64,000 bases of DNA, taken from the NCBI RefSeq assembly GCF_002097715.1, contig NZ_CP020738.1, positions 3,100,001 through 3,164,000 of the forward strand, written 5' to 3'. This document shows positions 8,736 to 17,344 of the stretch, piece by piece. Positions within the stretch are counted from its first letter, which is position 1. Each line of letters begins with the position of its first letter. The translations under genes were made by a program, and so were the position numbers. Source of the stretch: Burkholderia ubonensis subsp. mesacidophila (lineage in GTDB: Bacteria > Pseudomonadota > Gammaproteobacteria > Burkholderiales > Burkholderiaceae). Under the pieces are notes generated by a model that was not told the origin of the DNA, did not search any database, and was given only the letters and a program-made list of their open reading frames with translations.

Positions 8736-9985
8736 GAACGCTCCTCTTCAGCAAACAGGATCAACAGGACGGCGAGAATCGGCACGTTCTTGAGCACGGG
8801 GCCGAACGGTTCAGCCAGCAGGCCGGGCATCGCGACCGCGATGACAGCCGAATACGCGACGATCAACAAGAATTGCGCGGCCCACAGGCGGCGCGACGGC
8901 GCGATGACGGTCGCGACGCCGAACCCGAAATCGAGCGCGCATGCCGCATAGAGCGCGACCAGCGCGGGAATTCCCGTCAGGTGCACTTGCGCAAGCAGCG
9001 CCAGGCTGTCGCGCAGCGGATGGATGAACGCGCTCGCGATGGCCGTCCAGATCCAGACGATCGCGAGCGAACCCGTCAGCAGCGGACGCCGCCACGCCGC
9101 GAGCGCTTCCCGGCGCAGCGCGACGGACTCCGCGCCGATGAACGCGCGCAGGCCGCGCGGCGGCCGGCCGAGCGCCGCGCTCGACGCGGTAACGTCCGCG
9201 GTATTGCCTGAGCGCAGCATCGCCCACGTGTCGCGCGTGAGCATCGCCCCCGGCATCCGCCCGGACAGCGCCGCCGCCGCGGCGCACAGCGCGCCCGGCA
9301 CACTGACGCGCATTGCAGGCGGAAACCCCATCGCGCGCCGGTAGGTCGCGAGCATCTCGCGGTACTCGACTTCGTCCGCGCCGACCAGCTCGACGATCCG
9401 CTCGCACGCGGCAGGCCGCTCGATCAGCCGCGCGACGAGCTCGGCCAGGTCGTCGACGTGCACGGGCCGCAGCAACTGGTGGCCACCGGCCGGCAGCACG
9501 TGCACCGGCAGGCTCGCGAGCATCCGGAAAAAGCGCGCGGATGCGCCCGACGCGCCGTACACGAGCGCCGGCCGCACGATCCGGAAATCGATCGGCAGCG
9601 TCTGCAGGTACGCGTCGGCAGCGAGCTTGCTCGCGAAATACGCGGTGTCGCCGCGCTCGACGCCCAGCGCGGAAATCTGGACGATCTGCCTGACGCCGGC
9701 ACGACAGCACGCATCGAACAGCGCGCACGGCGCCGCACGATGCACGGCGTCGAGCGTCACGCCGTGCCGCCCGGTCAGCATGCCGACCGCATTGACCACC
9801 GCATCGATCCCGTCGAGCCGCGCGCGCCAGTGTTCAGGCCGCACGTCGCGCGCATAGTCGATCGCGATCTCGCCGGGGCCCGCCGCACGATGCACGCCAC
9901 GCACGACGCGATGGCCGCCGGCCTCGAGACGTGCGCACAGCGCACGCCCGATGAATCCGTTCGCCCCGCAGACCAGGATGTTCAT
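8732..9985 (-). CDS. SDR-type NAD(P)-binding protein fused to a DoxX-like membrane domain
   Basis: Residues 1-290 form an extended/atypical short-chain dehydrogenase-like Rossmann domain: GANGFIGRAL is the dinucleotide-binding glycine motif, with IDYARD and a YFASKLAAD segment containing the Tyr/Lys pair. The last 120 residues carry four hydrophobic helices like DoxX/DoxX-like proteins. The same fusion is known in proteobacteria as a 417-residue-class 'NAD-dependent epimerase/dehydratase with DoxX-like domain'; the substrate is unknown. Its ATG overlaps the stop of a 37-codon ORF upstream (ATGA, 9982-9985) and its stop overlaps the DUF2269 start, so the three genes are translated as one unit. 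Confidence 0.8.
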   Translation of the reverse strand: MNILVCGANGFIGRALCARLEAGGHRVVRGVHRAAGPGEIAIDYARDVRPEHWRARLDGIDAVVNAVGMLTGRHGVTLDAVHRAAPCALFDACCRAGVRQIVQISALGVERGDTAYFASKLAADAYLQTLPIDFRIVRPALVYGASGASARFFRMLASLPVHVLPAGGHQLLRPVHVDDLAELVARLIERPAACERIVELVGADEVEYREMLATYRRAMGFPPAMRVSVPGALCAAAAALSGRMPGAMLTRDTWAMLRSGNTADVTASSAALGRPPRGLRAFIGAESVALRREALAAWRRPLLTGSLAIVWIWTAIASAFIHPLRDSLALLAQVHLTGIPALVALYAACALDFGFGVATVIAPSRRLWAAQFLLIVAYSAVIAVAMPGLLAEPFGPVLKNVPILAVLLILFAEEERS

Positions 9986-10095
9986 GCCGAGGCCTCCGTC
10001 GCGCGCGCCGGCTGCGCATCGCGTGGCAGATCGCGCGCGATGGAGGCCGTGAAAGAGACCGTGAACCGGAACACCAGCAGCGTGGCTGCACTCAT
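9982..10095 (-). CDS. 37-residue small protein or leader peptide heading the SDR operon
   Basis: A short frame [18 protein letters not shown]... of 37 codons starts at an ATG with an excellent AGAGGAT Shine-Dalgarno and ends exactly in the ATGA that starts the SDR gene. The first 19 residues are hydrophobic, the rest polar ([17 protein letters not shown]), so it could be a single-span membrane peptide. The strong ribosome site and the perfect coupling geometry argue that it is translated; it may chiefly serve to bring ribosomes to the SDR start. The palindromic operator lies 22 bases upstream. I recognise no family. Confidence 0.6.
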   Translation of the reverse strand: MSAATLLVFRFTVSFTASIARDLPRDAQPARATEASA

Positions 10096-10116
10096 TTTTA
10101 TCCTCTCATTACAGTT

Positions 10117-10136
10117 ATTTCTGTATTGACAGAAAT
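10117..10136. promoter_or_regulatory. Perfect palindromic operator upstream of the SDR operon
   Basis: ATTTCTGT (10117-10124) and ACAGAAAT (10129-10136) form a perfect 8-4-8 inverted repeat. A close variant occurs upstream of the adjacent GbsR/MarR regulator gene, so both are likely binding sites of that regulator. Confidence 0.75.
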
Positions 10137-10145
10137 TTATACCCC

Positions 10146-10170
10146 AAAAAAAGCGGGCTGCGCGCCCGCT
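10146..10170 (-). terminator. Rho-independent terminator after the GbsR/MarR regulator gene
   Basis: AGCGGGC (10152-10158) pairs with GCCCGCT (10164-10170) around TGCGC, followed on the minus strand by six T residues. It starts 5 bases past the regulator stop and separates it from the SDR operon promoter. Confidence 0.85.
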
Positions 10171-10175
10171 CCGGC

Positions 10176-10712
10176 TTACTTCGACGACGGCTTGCGCCTG
10201 ACGGTCTGGCTGATCTTCGCGCCGATGCCGAGCGCCTTCATCAGCGTGTCCGGCTTGAGCCGCAGCATTTCGTCCGACCACGTCGTCAGCGTTTCGACGA
10301 ACTGCAGCGTGTCGCGCAGGCGCTGCTCGGTCTCGCGGCTTTCGTCGGCGAGCTCCGGGCTCGTCAGGCAATCGCGCAGCACCGAGAGCGTCGGCTCGAT
10401 CTCGCGCTGGCGCCGCCCTTCGACGATCAGCTTGAACAGCTCCCAGATGTCGGTCGACGTCTCGAAGTGATCGCGCCGATCGCCCATCACGTGCACCACC
10501 TTCGCGAGCCGCCACGCCTGCAGTTCCTTCAAGCTCGTGCTGACGTTCGAGCGCGCGACGTTGAGCGTCTCCGCGATCTCGTCGGCGGCGACCGGCCGCC
10601 CGAGCAGGTACAGCAGCGCGTGAATCTGCGCGACGGTGCGGTTGACGCCCCAGCGGGAGCCCATTTCGCCCCAGTGGAGGATGAATCGTTCGGCAATCGG
10701 TGTGAGTTCCAT
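10176..10712 (-). CDS. GbsR/MarR-family winged-helix transcriptional regulator
   Basis: The 178-residue protein starting [22 protein letters not shown] has the GbsR-type layout: an N-terminal helix with a GxxWGxNRTxAQI pattern, the winged helix ([31 protein letters not shown], wing at [13 protein letters not shown]), and a C-terminal helical dimerisation part. GbsR-like proteins are repressors that sense small molecules such as choline; the ligand here is unknown. The ATG at 10712 was chosen because an upstream TTG would put the operator inside the gene. Inverted repeats in front of this gene and in front of the SDR operon suggest autoregulation plus control of that operon. Confidence 0.85.
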   Translation of the reverse strand: MELTPIAERFILHWGEMGSRWGVNRTVAQIHALLYLLGRPVAADEIAETLNVARSNVSTSLKELQAWRLAKVVHVMGDRRDHFETSTDIWELFKLIVEGRRQREIEPTLSVLRDCLTSPELADESRETEQRLRDTLQFVETLTTWSDEMLRLKPDTLMKALGIGAKISQTVRRKPSSK

Positions 10713-10734
10713 GTCGCGAAATTTAGGCGTTTCA

Positions 10735-10760
10735 GTTATTTCTGTCAAGAGAGAAATAAC
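10735..10760. promoter_or_regulatory. Inverted-repeat operator between the regulator gene and fabV
   Basis: GTTATTTCT (10735-10743) and AGAAATAAC (10752-10760) form a perfect 9-8-9 inverted repeat. The core ATTTCTGT-N4-AGAGAAAT differs by one base from the perfect site at 10117. It lies 23 bases before the regulator ATG and 112 before fabV, so autoregulation is most likely, with a possible effect on fabV. Confidence 0.7.
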
Positions 10761-10871
10761 CGGTGGAGGGCCGGCGGGTTTTGGGGGCGCTTGCCGCGTC
10801 GGCCGCCGCTTCCTTTACAATGCGCGAACTTCGCCGTTTCCAGGCTTTCCGCTTTTACACAAGAGGGTTCC

Positions 10872-12074
10872 ATGATCATCAAACCGCGCGTGCGTGGCTT
10901 CATCTGCGTGACGACTCATCCCGTCGGCTGCGAAGCCAACGTCAAGGAACAGATCGACTATGTGACTTCGCATGGCCCGATTGCCGACGGCCCGAAAAAG
11001 GTGCTCGTGATCGGCGCATCGACCGGCTACGGCCTCGCCGCCCGGATCACGGCAGCGTTCGGCTCGGGCGCGGACACGCTCGGCGTGTTCTTCGAGCGCG
11101 CCGGCAGCGAAACGAAGCCCGGCACGGCCGGCTGGTACAACAGCGCGGCATTCGAGAAATTCGCGGCCGCCAAGGGCCTGTATGCGCGCAGCATCAACGG
11201 CGACGCGTTCTCCGACGCGGTCAAGCAGGTCACGATCGACACCATCAAGCGCGATCTCGGCAAGGTCGACCTCGTCGTCTACAGCCTCGCCGCGCCGCGC
11301 CGTACGCATCCGAAGACGGGCGAGACGATCAGCTCGACGCTGAAGCCGATCGGCAAGTCGGTCAGCTTCCGCGGCCTCGACACCGACAAGGAAGTGATCC
11401 GCGAAACCGTGCTCGAGCCGGCGACGCAGGAAGAGATCGACGGCACCGTCGCGGTGATGGGCGGCGAGGACTGGCAGATGTGGATCGACGCGCTGCGCGA
11501 AGCCGACGTGCTGGCCGACGGCGCGAAGACCACCGCGTTCACGTATCTCGGCGAGCAGATCACGCACGACATCTACTGGAACGGCTCGATCGGCGCCGCG
11601 AAGAAGGATCTCGACAAGAAGGTGCTCGCGATTCGCGACACGCTCTCCCCGACCGGCGGCGATGCGCGCGTGTCGGTGCTGAAGGCGGTCGTCACGCAAG
11701 CAAGCTCGGCGATCCCGATGATGCCGCTCTACCTGTCGCTGCTGTTCAAGGTCATGAAGGAAAAGGGCACGCACGAAGGCTGCATCGAGCAGGTCTACGG
11801 GCTGCTCAAGGACAGCCTGTACGGCGCGACGCCGCACGTGGACGACGAAGGCCGCCTGCGCGCGGACTACAAGGAGCTCGATCCGCAGGTGCAGGCGAAA
11901 GTCGTCGCGCTCTGGGACCAGGTCACCAACGACAACCTGTACGAGCTGACCGATTTCGCCGGCTACAAGACGGAGTTCCTGCGCCTGTTCGGCTTCGCGA
12001 TCGCCGGCGTCGACTACGACGCCGACGTGAACCCGGACGTGCAGATCCCCGGCATCATCGAAGTGTCGGCCTGA
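10872..12074 (+). CDS. fabV: Trans-2-enoyl-ACP reductase FabV (NADH-dependent)
   Basis: FabV reduces the enoyl-ACP double bond in the last step of each fatty-acid elongation round; it is a triclosan-tolerant alternative to FabI. The protein is 400 residues, the normal FabV length. [14 protein letters not shown] (47-60) is the Rossmann nucleotide site and Y235 with K244 ([10 protein letters not shown]) give the FabV-specific Y-x8-K catalytic pair. The start [10 protein letters not shown] has AGAGGG upstream. The gene is divergent from the GbsR/MarR regulator, whose operator lies in the shared upstream region. Confidence 0.97.
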   Translation: MIIKPRVRGFICVTTHPVGCEANVKEQIDYVTSHGPIADGPKKVLVIGASTGYGLAARITAAFGSGADTLGVFFERAGSETKPGTAGWYNSAAFEKFAAAKGLYARSINGDAFSDAVKQVTIDTIKRDLGKVDLVVYSLAAPRRTHPKTGETISSTLKPIGKSVSFRGLDTDKEVIRETVLEPATQEEIDGTVAVMGGEDWQMWIDALREADVLADGAKTTAFTYLGEQITHDIYWNGSIGAAKKDLDKKVLAIRDTLSPTGGDARVSVLKAVVTQASSAIPMMPLYLSLLFKVMKEKGTHEGCIEQVYGLLKDSLYGATPHVDDEGRLRADYKELDPQVQAKVVALWDQVTNDNLYELTDFAGYKTEFLRLFGFAIAGVDYDADVNPDVQIPGIIEVSA

Positions 12075-12090
12075 CCCCAGGCCGCATCGC

Positions 12091-12122
12091 GCCCGTCGCG
12101 CGCCGCGTGGCGCACGACGGGC
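12091..12122. terminator. Strong hairpin between convergent fabV and SDR genes
   Basis: GCCCGTCG (12091-12098) pairs with CGACGGGC (12115-12122), and inside it GCGCC pairs with GGCGC around GCGT. There is no U-tract, so this may be a bidirectional hairpin rather than a classical intrinsic terminator. Confidence 0.45.
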
Positions 12123-12141
12123 CGCTTGACGCGCGGCGCGC

Positions 12142-12846
12142 TCAGAGCGCCGCGCCGTCCTCCAGATAGACGCCCGCCGACAGCGCCTGCTTCACCTGCC
12201 GGGTGCGTTCGTCGGTGGCGACTTCCTCCGCCCCGGCTTCAATTGCGTCGTACGCCTGGCGCACGACATCGGCCGGCGACGCCTTCGGCACCTGCAGGTC
12301 CCGCGTCAGATCCGTGTCGATGAACCCCGCATGCAGCCCGACGACCTGCGTGTGCTGCTCGCGCAGCGAGTGGCGCAGCCCGTTGGTCAACGCCCACGCG
12401 GCGGACTTGGACACGCCGTAGCCCGACAGGATCGGCCGGTTCACCCAGCTCGCCACCGACAGCACGTTCAGCAGCGCGCCGCCGCCGTTGGCGCCGAGAA
12501 TGCCCGCAAACGCCCGGGCCATCGCCAGCATCCCGAACACGTTGGTTTCGAGATGGTCGCGCAACGCGGCTTCCGCATCCGGGTCCAGCAGGCTGCCGAC
12601 CCGCGCGATGCCCGCGTTGTTGACGAGCAGCGTGACGTCGCGCGCAGCCTCGGCGGCGGCCGCGACGTCGGCCGGGCGGGTCACGTCGAGCTTCACCGGC
12701 ACGACGCCCGGCAGCGTCACGCTCGACGGATCGCGCGCGCCCGCGTAGACCTTCTTCGCCCCTCTTTCCAGGGCCTGCTGCGCGAACTGCAGGCCGAGCC
12801 CGCGATTCGCACCCGTGACAAAAACGACAGCGCCTTCGATCTTCAT
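12142..12846 (-). CDS. Short-chain dehydrogenase/reductase (SDR family)
   Basis: The 234-residue classical SDR has the TGxxxGxG cofactor motif (TGANRGLG), NNAG, the catalytic Ser in VLSVAS, and YGVSK for the Tyr-Lys pair. Substrate unknown. AGGAC lies before the ATG at 12846. It is divergent from a TetR-family gene; two similar inverted-repeat sites occupy the shared upstream region, so the TetR protein probably represses this SDR. It converges with fabV. Confidence 0.9.
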   Translation of the reverse strand: MKIEGAVVFVTGANRGLGLQFAQQALERGAKKVYAGARDPSSVTLPGVVPVKLDVTRPADVAAAAEAARDVTLLVNNAGIARVGSLLDPDAEAALRDHLETNVFGMLAMARAFAGILGANGGGALLNVLSVASWVNRPILSGYGVSKSAAWALTNGLRHSLREQHTQVVGLHAGFIDTDLTRDLQVPKASPADVVRQAYDAIEAGAEEVATDERTRQVKQALSAGVYLEDGAAL

Positions 12847-13010
12847 GATTCGTCCTGTAGCGTCATTGGACCGCACGCACGCCAGCACGCGACGCACGCG
12901 AAATCCGCTGGAAACGAGGGGGCCGGGCGGCCCCGGCAAAAAAGACCTCGATCGCGCGGCACCGCGTGCGCACCGGCCGTTTCGCAGTCCACGCGAAGTC
13001 GGCTACACTT

Positions 13011-13093
13011 GATGTCAATGTCGATCACCATTGTCTTTGACGGGCATTGTGTCAGCGTGCCGCCGGCGATGTCAATGGTGATCGCAATTGTCA
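13011..13093. promoter_or_regulatory. Paired operator-like repeats between SDR and TetR genes
   Basis: GATGTCAATG occurs twice in the same orientation (13011-13020 and 13068-13077). Each copy is followed after about 8-10 bases by ATTGTC, giving two degenerate TGTCAATG-N8-CATTGTC palindromes. In addition CGATCACCATTG (13022-13033) and CAATGGTGATCG (13073-13084) are perfect inverted copies. Two TetR dimer sites covering both divergent promoters is the simplest reading. Confidence 0.65.
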
Positions 13094-13131
13094 TAGTCGA
13101 TGAACGGGATTGAGGAAACAGGGAGGAATCG

Positions 13132-13713
13132 ATGGGCGTATCGAGGCAGCAGGCGGCCGAGAACCGGAGCGCGATCGTCGCGGCGGCCGAACGGTTGTTC
13201 CGGGCGCGCGGCGTCGATGCGGTCGGGCTGACGGAGCTGATGAAGGAGGCCGGCTTCACGCAAGGCGGCTTCTACAACCATTTCAAGTCGAAGGACGCGC
13301 TGGTCGCCGCGATCATGGAGAAGGCGATGCAGGATCGCGCGGATGCGCCGGCCGACTCGCCGCAGCGGCAGGTCGAGCGCTATCTGTCCGCCCGGCATCG
13401 CGACGACGTCGCAGCGGGATGCCCGCTGGCCGGCTTCGCCGGCGACGCGCCGCGGCTGGGCGCCGCGGCGCGCGAATGCTACGCGGGCGGGCTGGCGACG
13501 TATCTCGACCGGTTCGCCGAACGCGTCGCAGCGCAACGCGGCGCAACGCCGGAAAGCCGGCGCGACGCGATCGCGGCATTCAGCCAGATGGTCGGCACGC
13601 TGCTGCTGTCGCGCGCGATCGCCAACGCCGATCCGGCGCTCGCCGACGAAATCCTCGACGCGGGCCGCCGGTCGCTCGCCGACGCGCTCGATCGTCCGTC
13701 GACGCCGGCGTGA
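13132..13713 (+). CDS. TetR/AcrR-family repressor
   Basis: The 193-residue protein has a standard TetR HTH at residues 10-55 (RSAIVAAAERLFRARGVDAVGLTELMKEAGFTQGGFYNHFKSKDAL) and a helical ligand domain with a Cys (GCPLAGFAGDAPR), like NemR/RutR-type repressors that control oxidoreductases. AGGGAGGA precedes the ATG. It is divergent from the SDR gene and presumably controls it and itself through the repeats between them. The inducer is unknown; electrophilic or aldehyde compounds are a guess from the SDR neighbour. Confidence 0.9.
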   Translation: MGVSRQQAAENRSAIVAAAERLFRARGVDAVGLTELMKEAGFTQGGFYNHFKSKDALVAAIMEKAMQDRADAPADSPQRQVERYLSARHRDDVAAGCPLAGFAGDAPRLGAAARECYAGGLATYLDRFAERVAAQRGATPESRRDAIAAFSQMVGTLLLSRAIANADPALADEILDAGRRSLADALDRPSTPA

Positions 13714-13741
13714 CGCCGGGCGCGCAGGCAGGCGGCGCACG

Positions 13742-14323
13742 TCACCGCACGCCGCGCGCCGCGTCCCAGAGATCGCGCGCACCCAGCGCCGCATGCCACG
13801 CGTCGAACTGCGTGCGCCAGGATTCGAACGGCTCGCCGAGCGGGTGGCGCGGGTCGTCGCTCAGCGCGTACGCCATCCCTTCGATCAGCCATCTCGGCCG
13901 GGTCGCGACGGCCACGTTGCCGAGCACTTCGGCCTGCCGGAAGTGGATCAGCTCGTGCGCCAGATAGAAGGTCTGCCAGCCGCGCGGCGCGACCACCACG
14001 CCGGCATTCCCGACCGCTTCCGCCGCGCGCCGCCCGAGGCCGAACGCGTCGGCGCACGCTTGCGTCGCACAGAACACCACGCGCGGCGCGGCGTGAAACC
14101 GGCCGGTGACCGCCGCCGCGCGTGCGTAGCCGGCGCCGTACAGTTGCCGGGCTTCGCCGAGCTTTGAGGCGTCGTCGGTGCAGATGTCCGCGTCCGGGCA
14201 CGTGACGCCCGGAATCAGCGCGGGCGCGACGACGCGCAGCGGCTTCACGAACGCGAATGCCGCGATCGGGAGTGCGATCAGGAGGCCGGTGATGGCGATA
14301 ACTGCGAGGGATCTTCGTTTCAT
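13742..14323 (-). CDS. Exported gluzincin-like protein with an HExxH motif, unknown function
   Basis: The 193-residue protein has an N-terminal hydrophobic signal/anchor (residues 5-25) and the zinc-peptidase-like motif HELIH (H123, E124, H127) followed 21 residues later by E148 in WLIEGMAY. HExxH plus a downstream ExxAY is the gluzincin arrangement, so a small metallopeptidase or pseudo-peptidase is plausible. Four cysteines in the first part (C42, C48, C85, C90) may form disulfides in the periplasm. I know no named family for it. It lies convergent with the TetR gene. Confidence 0.65.
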   Translation of the reverse strand: MKRRSLAVIAITGLLIALPIAAFAFVKPLRVVAPALIPGVTCPDADICTDDASKLGEARQLYGAGYARAAAVTGRFHAAPRVVFCATQACADAFGLGRRAAEAVGNAGVVVAPRGWQTFYLAHELIHFRQAEVLGNVAVATRPRWLIEGMAYALSDDPRHPLGEPFESWRTQFDAWHAALGARDLWDAARGVR

Positions 14324-14378
14324 GGCGATATGCGAAGGGCGTCAACCTGACAGGCCGGCGAAGCAAGACAGTACACCA

Positions 14379-14972
14379 TCACGACGCGCGCCGGACGATC
14401 AGGCGATGCACGCGCTTGCCGGAAGACTGATTGATCGTTTCCGTATCCGAAACGATCGTCGCATTGCGCAATGCCGCGGTGACCAGCGCCGCATCGAACG
14501 ATGCATACAGTCGCCCGGACGCATCCCGCCGGCTCTCGCCTTCTGACACGCGCCAGCTCAGGTAGAGCACGCCGCCCGGCCTCAGGATCGCGAGCAGGCG
14601 GCTGCACGCGTCGCCGATCTCCTCGGGCGCGAGATGCATGATGACCGTCTCGCACAGAAGGTTGTCGAACGACGCGTCGTCGATCCCGTCGAGCGCCGGG
14701 AGCGCCGCGTTGAAGAAGCGCAGATGCGGATGGCGCGTGCGCGCCTGTTCGAGCAGCCCCGGCGACGCGTCATAGCCCTCGGCGGGAAAGCCGTTCGCAT
14801 TCAGCCACGCGACGTCCCGCCCGGCGCCGCAGCCGATATCCGCCGTTCGCCCACCCGGCGTGAAGTGCTGCGCCAACAGCGCATACATGTCGGCCGGCGC
14901 GGGCTGGTCCTGCCATTCGTCGGCAAACGCCTGCGCCGCCGTGTCGTAGGTGTCGATCGTGATCCGGTCCAT
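14379..14972 (-). CDS. Class I SAM-dependent methyltransferase
   Basis: The 197-residue protein has the SAM-binding motif I DIGCGAGRD (about residues 45-53), motif II acidic residue in EGYDASPGLL, and a later LRPGGVLYLSW strand, all typical of class I small-molecule methyltransferases. Substrate unknown. Its ATG follows the OsmC stop codon directly (TGAATG), so the two genes are co-translated. Confidence 0.85.
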   Translation of the reverse strand: MDRITIDTYDTAAQAFADEWQDQPAPADMYALLAQHFTPGGRTADIGCGAGRDVAWLNANGFPAEGYDASPGLLEQARTRHPHLRFFNAALPALDGIDDASFDNLLCETVIMHLAPEEIGDACSRLLAILRPGGVLYLSWRVSEGESRRDASGRLYASFDAALVTAALRNATIVSDTETINQSSGKRVHRLIVRRAS

Positions 14973-15377
14973 TCAATCCTCCGTTCGCAACGTCGATTCG
15001 ATTGAAGACAGCACGACCTGAACCGGCTTGCCGAGCGTACGCGCGACCGGCGATGCGAGCACCGCGGCGCGCACCATGCCCCCCTCGTCGTCGTGCAGCA
15101 TCGCGTCGAATCGCACGCTCACGTTGAAGCGGGTCTCGGTGTCGTATCGCGCTACGGTGACGTCGATCGTGGCGGTGGGCAGCACGATGCCCGCGCGGTC
15201 GGCCGCCATTTCGATCGACATGCAGATGCATGCCGCGAGCGCGCATTCGAACAGTTCGTGAGGGCGCATGCCGGCGTCGCCGCCGATACCGTTCTTGCTG
15301 GTGTCCGCAACGATCCGGTGGCGGCCGGACGTCAATGCGACGCGGTAACGCTCGTCGTGTCTCGTGGCAGTCGCCAT
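14973..15377 (-). CDS. OsmC/Ohr-family peroxide-detoxifying protein
   Basis: The 134-residue protein fits the OsmC fold: N-terminal beta strands, then HELFECALAACICMS, the helix holding the conserved redox cysteines of this family (C45, C50, C52 are candidates), and a C-terminal half of alternating strands. OsmC-like proteins reduce organic hydroperoxides. GGAG stands before the ATG. The directly joined methyltransferase gene suggests a two-gene operon. Confidence 0.8.
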   Translation of the reverse strand: MATATRHDERYRVALTSGRHRIVADTSKNGIGGDAGMRPHELFECALAACICMSIEMAADRAGIVLPTATIDVTVARYDTETRFNVSVRFDAMLHDDEGGMVRAAVLASPVARTLGKPVQVVLSSIESTLRTED

Positions 15378-15887
15378 GCCGATCTCCGGTTCAGGGCCGC
15401 AGACAGCTTACGCGCCGCGCGCAAGCGGGAAAAGATGAGTGACTGTTCCGGTATCGGGGGTGCTACGCACCGCAGATGGGTTCGACGATTGCGCCGGTGA
15501 CGTCCGGATCTGGCGCTAGTAGCCAACTGAAAGCGCAGCGGGCTTGTCATTTGTCGACCAATTTGAATGCCTATTATTTTTGACAGTTGATTTAACCATC
15601 AAAACATAAAATCATTAAGACAGACCTTTCACGCATTGCTTTTGCCGCCCGACAATATATAAGCCCCAGATCAATCTCACCATAGAGCCTCGATCCCACG
15701 AATCAATCAATACTCCATCGCATTATTTCACCACAAAGGCAAGCGCCAATCGCCATAGTGCAGGCGATAGATTGATATGCACTGCTGCATCGGAACACAA
15801 CGATCGCGCGGCTGACGCAAGCCCCCCTAAAGGGGAAACCAAGCGATCACTTTTAATCATTAAACTGCACGCATTGGGATAAATGTC
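15378..15887. other. AT-rich intergenic region at the edge of a low-GC islet
   Basis: About 510 bases. From about 15540 on the composition drops sharply from the surrounding GC level. It contains a 13-base palindrome TTTAATCATTAAA (15852-15864) shortly before the next start codon and a TTGACA near 15580 without a clearly spaced -10. No gene was recognised. Confidence 0.5.
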
Positions 15888-16958
15888 ATGTCACATTATT
15901 CAGGATTATTAGTGCGCGTCAACCTTCAGGACGTTGGCAACGAACCTGCCTCGGGTCCCCACTGGGTATCTCCGGACATTATTCCGTATGGGCAGGGAAC
16001 GCTCACTTACGATCGCGCCCTTTCAACCTACAATCAGGACATAGGGCAAGCGATAACCAACAATCTCAACAACAACATCTATGTTCGCTGCAAGAACCTG
16101 GCTAACACCCCAATGCAGGGCAATGTAAATCTGTACTACGCCGACGCCTCGCTATTTCTATATCCCACCGGCTGGCAGCTTATGTCGCCGACCAATGGCA
16201 ATGTCTTTACAACCAGCCAACACGGAGACCCGATCCGCAGTATTCCTCCAGGAGAGATCGCACTCGTAACAGCGCCTTTCAATCTAAGCCATCTCCCACC
16301 CGACCGCCATTATTGCTTCATCGCCGTTGTCAACAACGACAACGTAAAATTCAAAATCCCGGATAGCTTTTCGAGCAACGCAGCATTCGCCGCTTGGGTT
16401 CTGGACCATCCCAACGTAGCCCAGCGAAACATTTCAATCCACCCCGGCTCGAACTCCCGCATAACGGAATACATGACGTTCGGCAATGCAAACTGGCTAC
16501 CAAGCACCTTCAGATTTTCCATGCTTGGACAGAACATTCCATCTGATACGTCGTGGGCTGCTTACTGTGGCGACCAAAGATTGGAGACCACCCCCTTCAC
16601 CGACCGTGGCTTTCTCGACAAACCCTATAACTCTCTTTATAAAGATGGCTGGGATCACTTCGATCTCACAGTGCCAGCCAACATCGGCAACTCGACCTTG
16701 AATCAACCGATGACTATGGCATTCACGTTTTCCACCGCAAATGGCAGCCCTTTCCCGAAAGATGCCACCTTCACCATCTACTATGATCAAATTCCCACTG
16801 AAAGAGGCGTATCGGCATCGCTCTTCGAGGAAGAGCAAAAGCTCGGAGTTATACGCGAGCGCCGCACATCCAGAACTCCCGAGGACGCTCAAAATACCCC
16901 GCCAATTTATGCAATACCACTTGGATCGGTTCAAATAAAGCAAGGCCAGACCAGCTAA
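15888..16958 (+). CDS. Unrecognised beta-rich protein with CARDB-like segments, low GC
   Basis: The 356-residue protein has no signal peptide. Residues 60-110 (NNNIYVRCKNLANTPMQGNV, then LYYADASLFLYPTGW) look like the Ig-like/CARDB repeat pattern in which a 'YVRVxNxG' strand is followed by a 'VxxYxA' strand and a 'P..W' turn. The rest is Asn/Ser/Thr- and aromatic-rich, ending in an acidic then Pro/Gln-rich tail. Base composition is near 50% GC and codon use is unlike the neighbours, so it is probably acquired. No Shine-Dalgarno stands out beyond a GGGA. It may be a self-assembling, lectin-like or surface-binding protein; no function can be assigned. Confidence 0.6.
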   Translation: MSHYSGLLVRVNLQDVGNEPASGPHWVSPDIIPYGQGTLTYDRALSTYNQDIGQAITNNLNNNIYVRCKNLANTPMQGNVNLYYADASLFLYPTGWQLMSPTNGNVFTTSQHGDPIRSIPPGEIALVTAPFNLSHLPPDRHYCFIAVVNNDNVKFKIPDSFSSNAAFAAWVLDHPNVAQRNISIHPGSNSRITEYMTFGNANWLPSTFRFSMLGQNIPSDTSWAAYCGDQRLETTPFTDRGFLDKPYNSLYKDGWDHFDLTVPANIGNSTLNQPMTMAFTFSTANGSPFPKDATFTIYYDQIPTERGVSASLFEEEQKLGVIRERRTSRTPEDAQNTPPIYAIPLGSVQIKQGQTS

Positions 16959-16972
16959 ATCACGATCCGCAC

Positions 16973-17071
16973 AGGCATTTACTCCGACCAATACCTTGCA
17001 CCAATACCGACATCAAATTCATCTCAGCCGGTATTGCGCGCACCCTGACGAGGGGAATCGAGTAAATGCCT
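16973..17071. repeat. 12-bp perfect inverted repeat enclosing a smaller hairpin
   Basis: AGGCATTTACTC (16973-16984) and GAGTAAATGCCT (17060-17071) are perfect inverted copies. Between them CAATACCG (17002-17009) and CGGTATTG (17029-17036) form another. It lies directly downstream of the low-GC gene and may be a transcription end or the scar of a small mobile element. Confidence 0.5.
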
Positions 17072-17223
17072 CCTTGGTCGCGACAAAACAAGGGCGCTCC
17101 CTCGCGGAGCGGCGACATCGATCAATGCGCTCACGCCAACGCATCCAGCATCGCGCGCGTCGAGCCGCATGCTGCCCCCATGCACGGATCGTGGGGGGCG
17201 ACGCATGGCCAATGCGTTCGGCG

Positions 17224-17259
17224 AAAACGGCCAGCCGCCGTGGACCACGGCGGCTGGCC
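17224..17259 (-). terminator. Long perfect hairpin followed by T4, probable end of the TOMM operon
   Basis: Fifteen-base arms at 17229-17243 and 17245-17259 are perfectly complementary around a single central base, followed on the minus strand by GTTTTC. It lies about 85 bases past the lectin-like fragment, the last frame of the minus-strand TOMM block. The rest of 16959-17344 holds no convincing gene. Confidence 0.55.
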
Positions 17260-17344
17260 ATCTCCTGCACGACCCCGTCAAATGTTCAGCGGCAGAACCG
17301 CCTCGGCTCAAAAAAGCACCAGCCGCCTGATTCCAGTTTGATTT

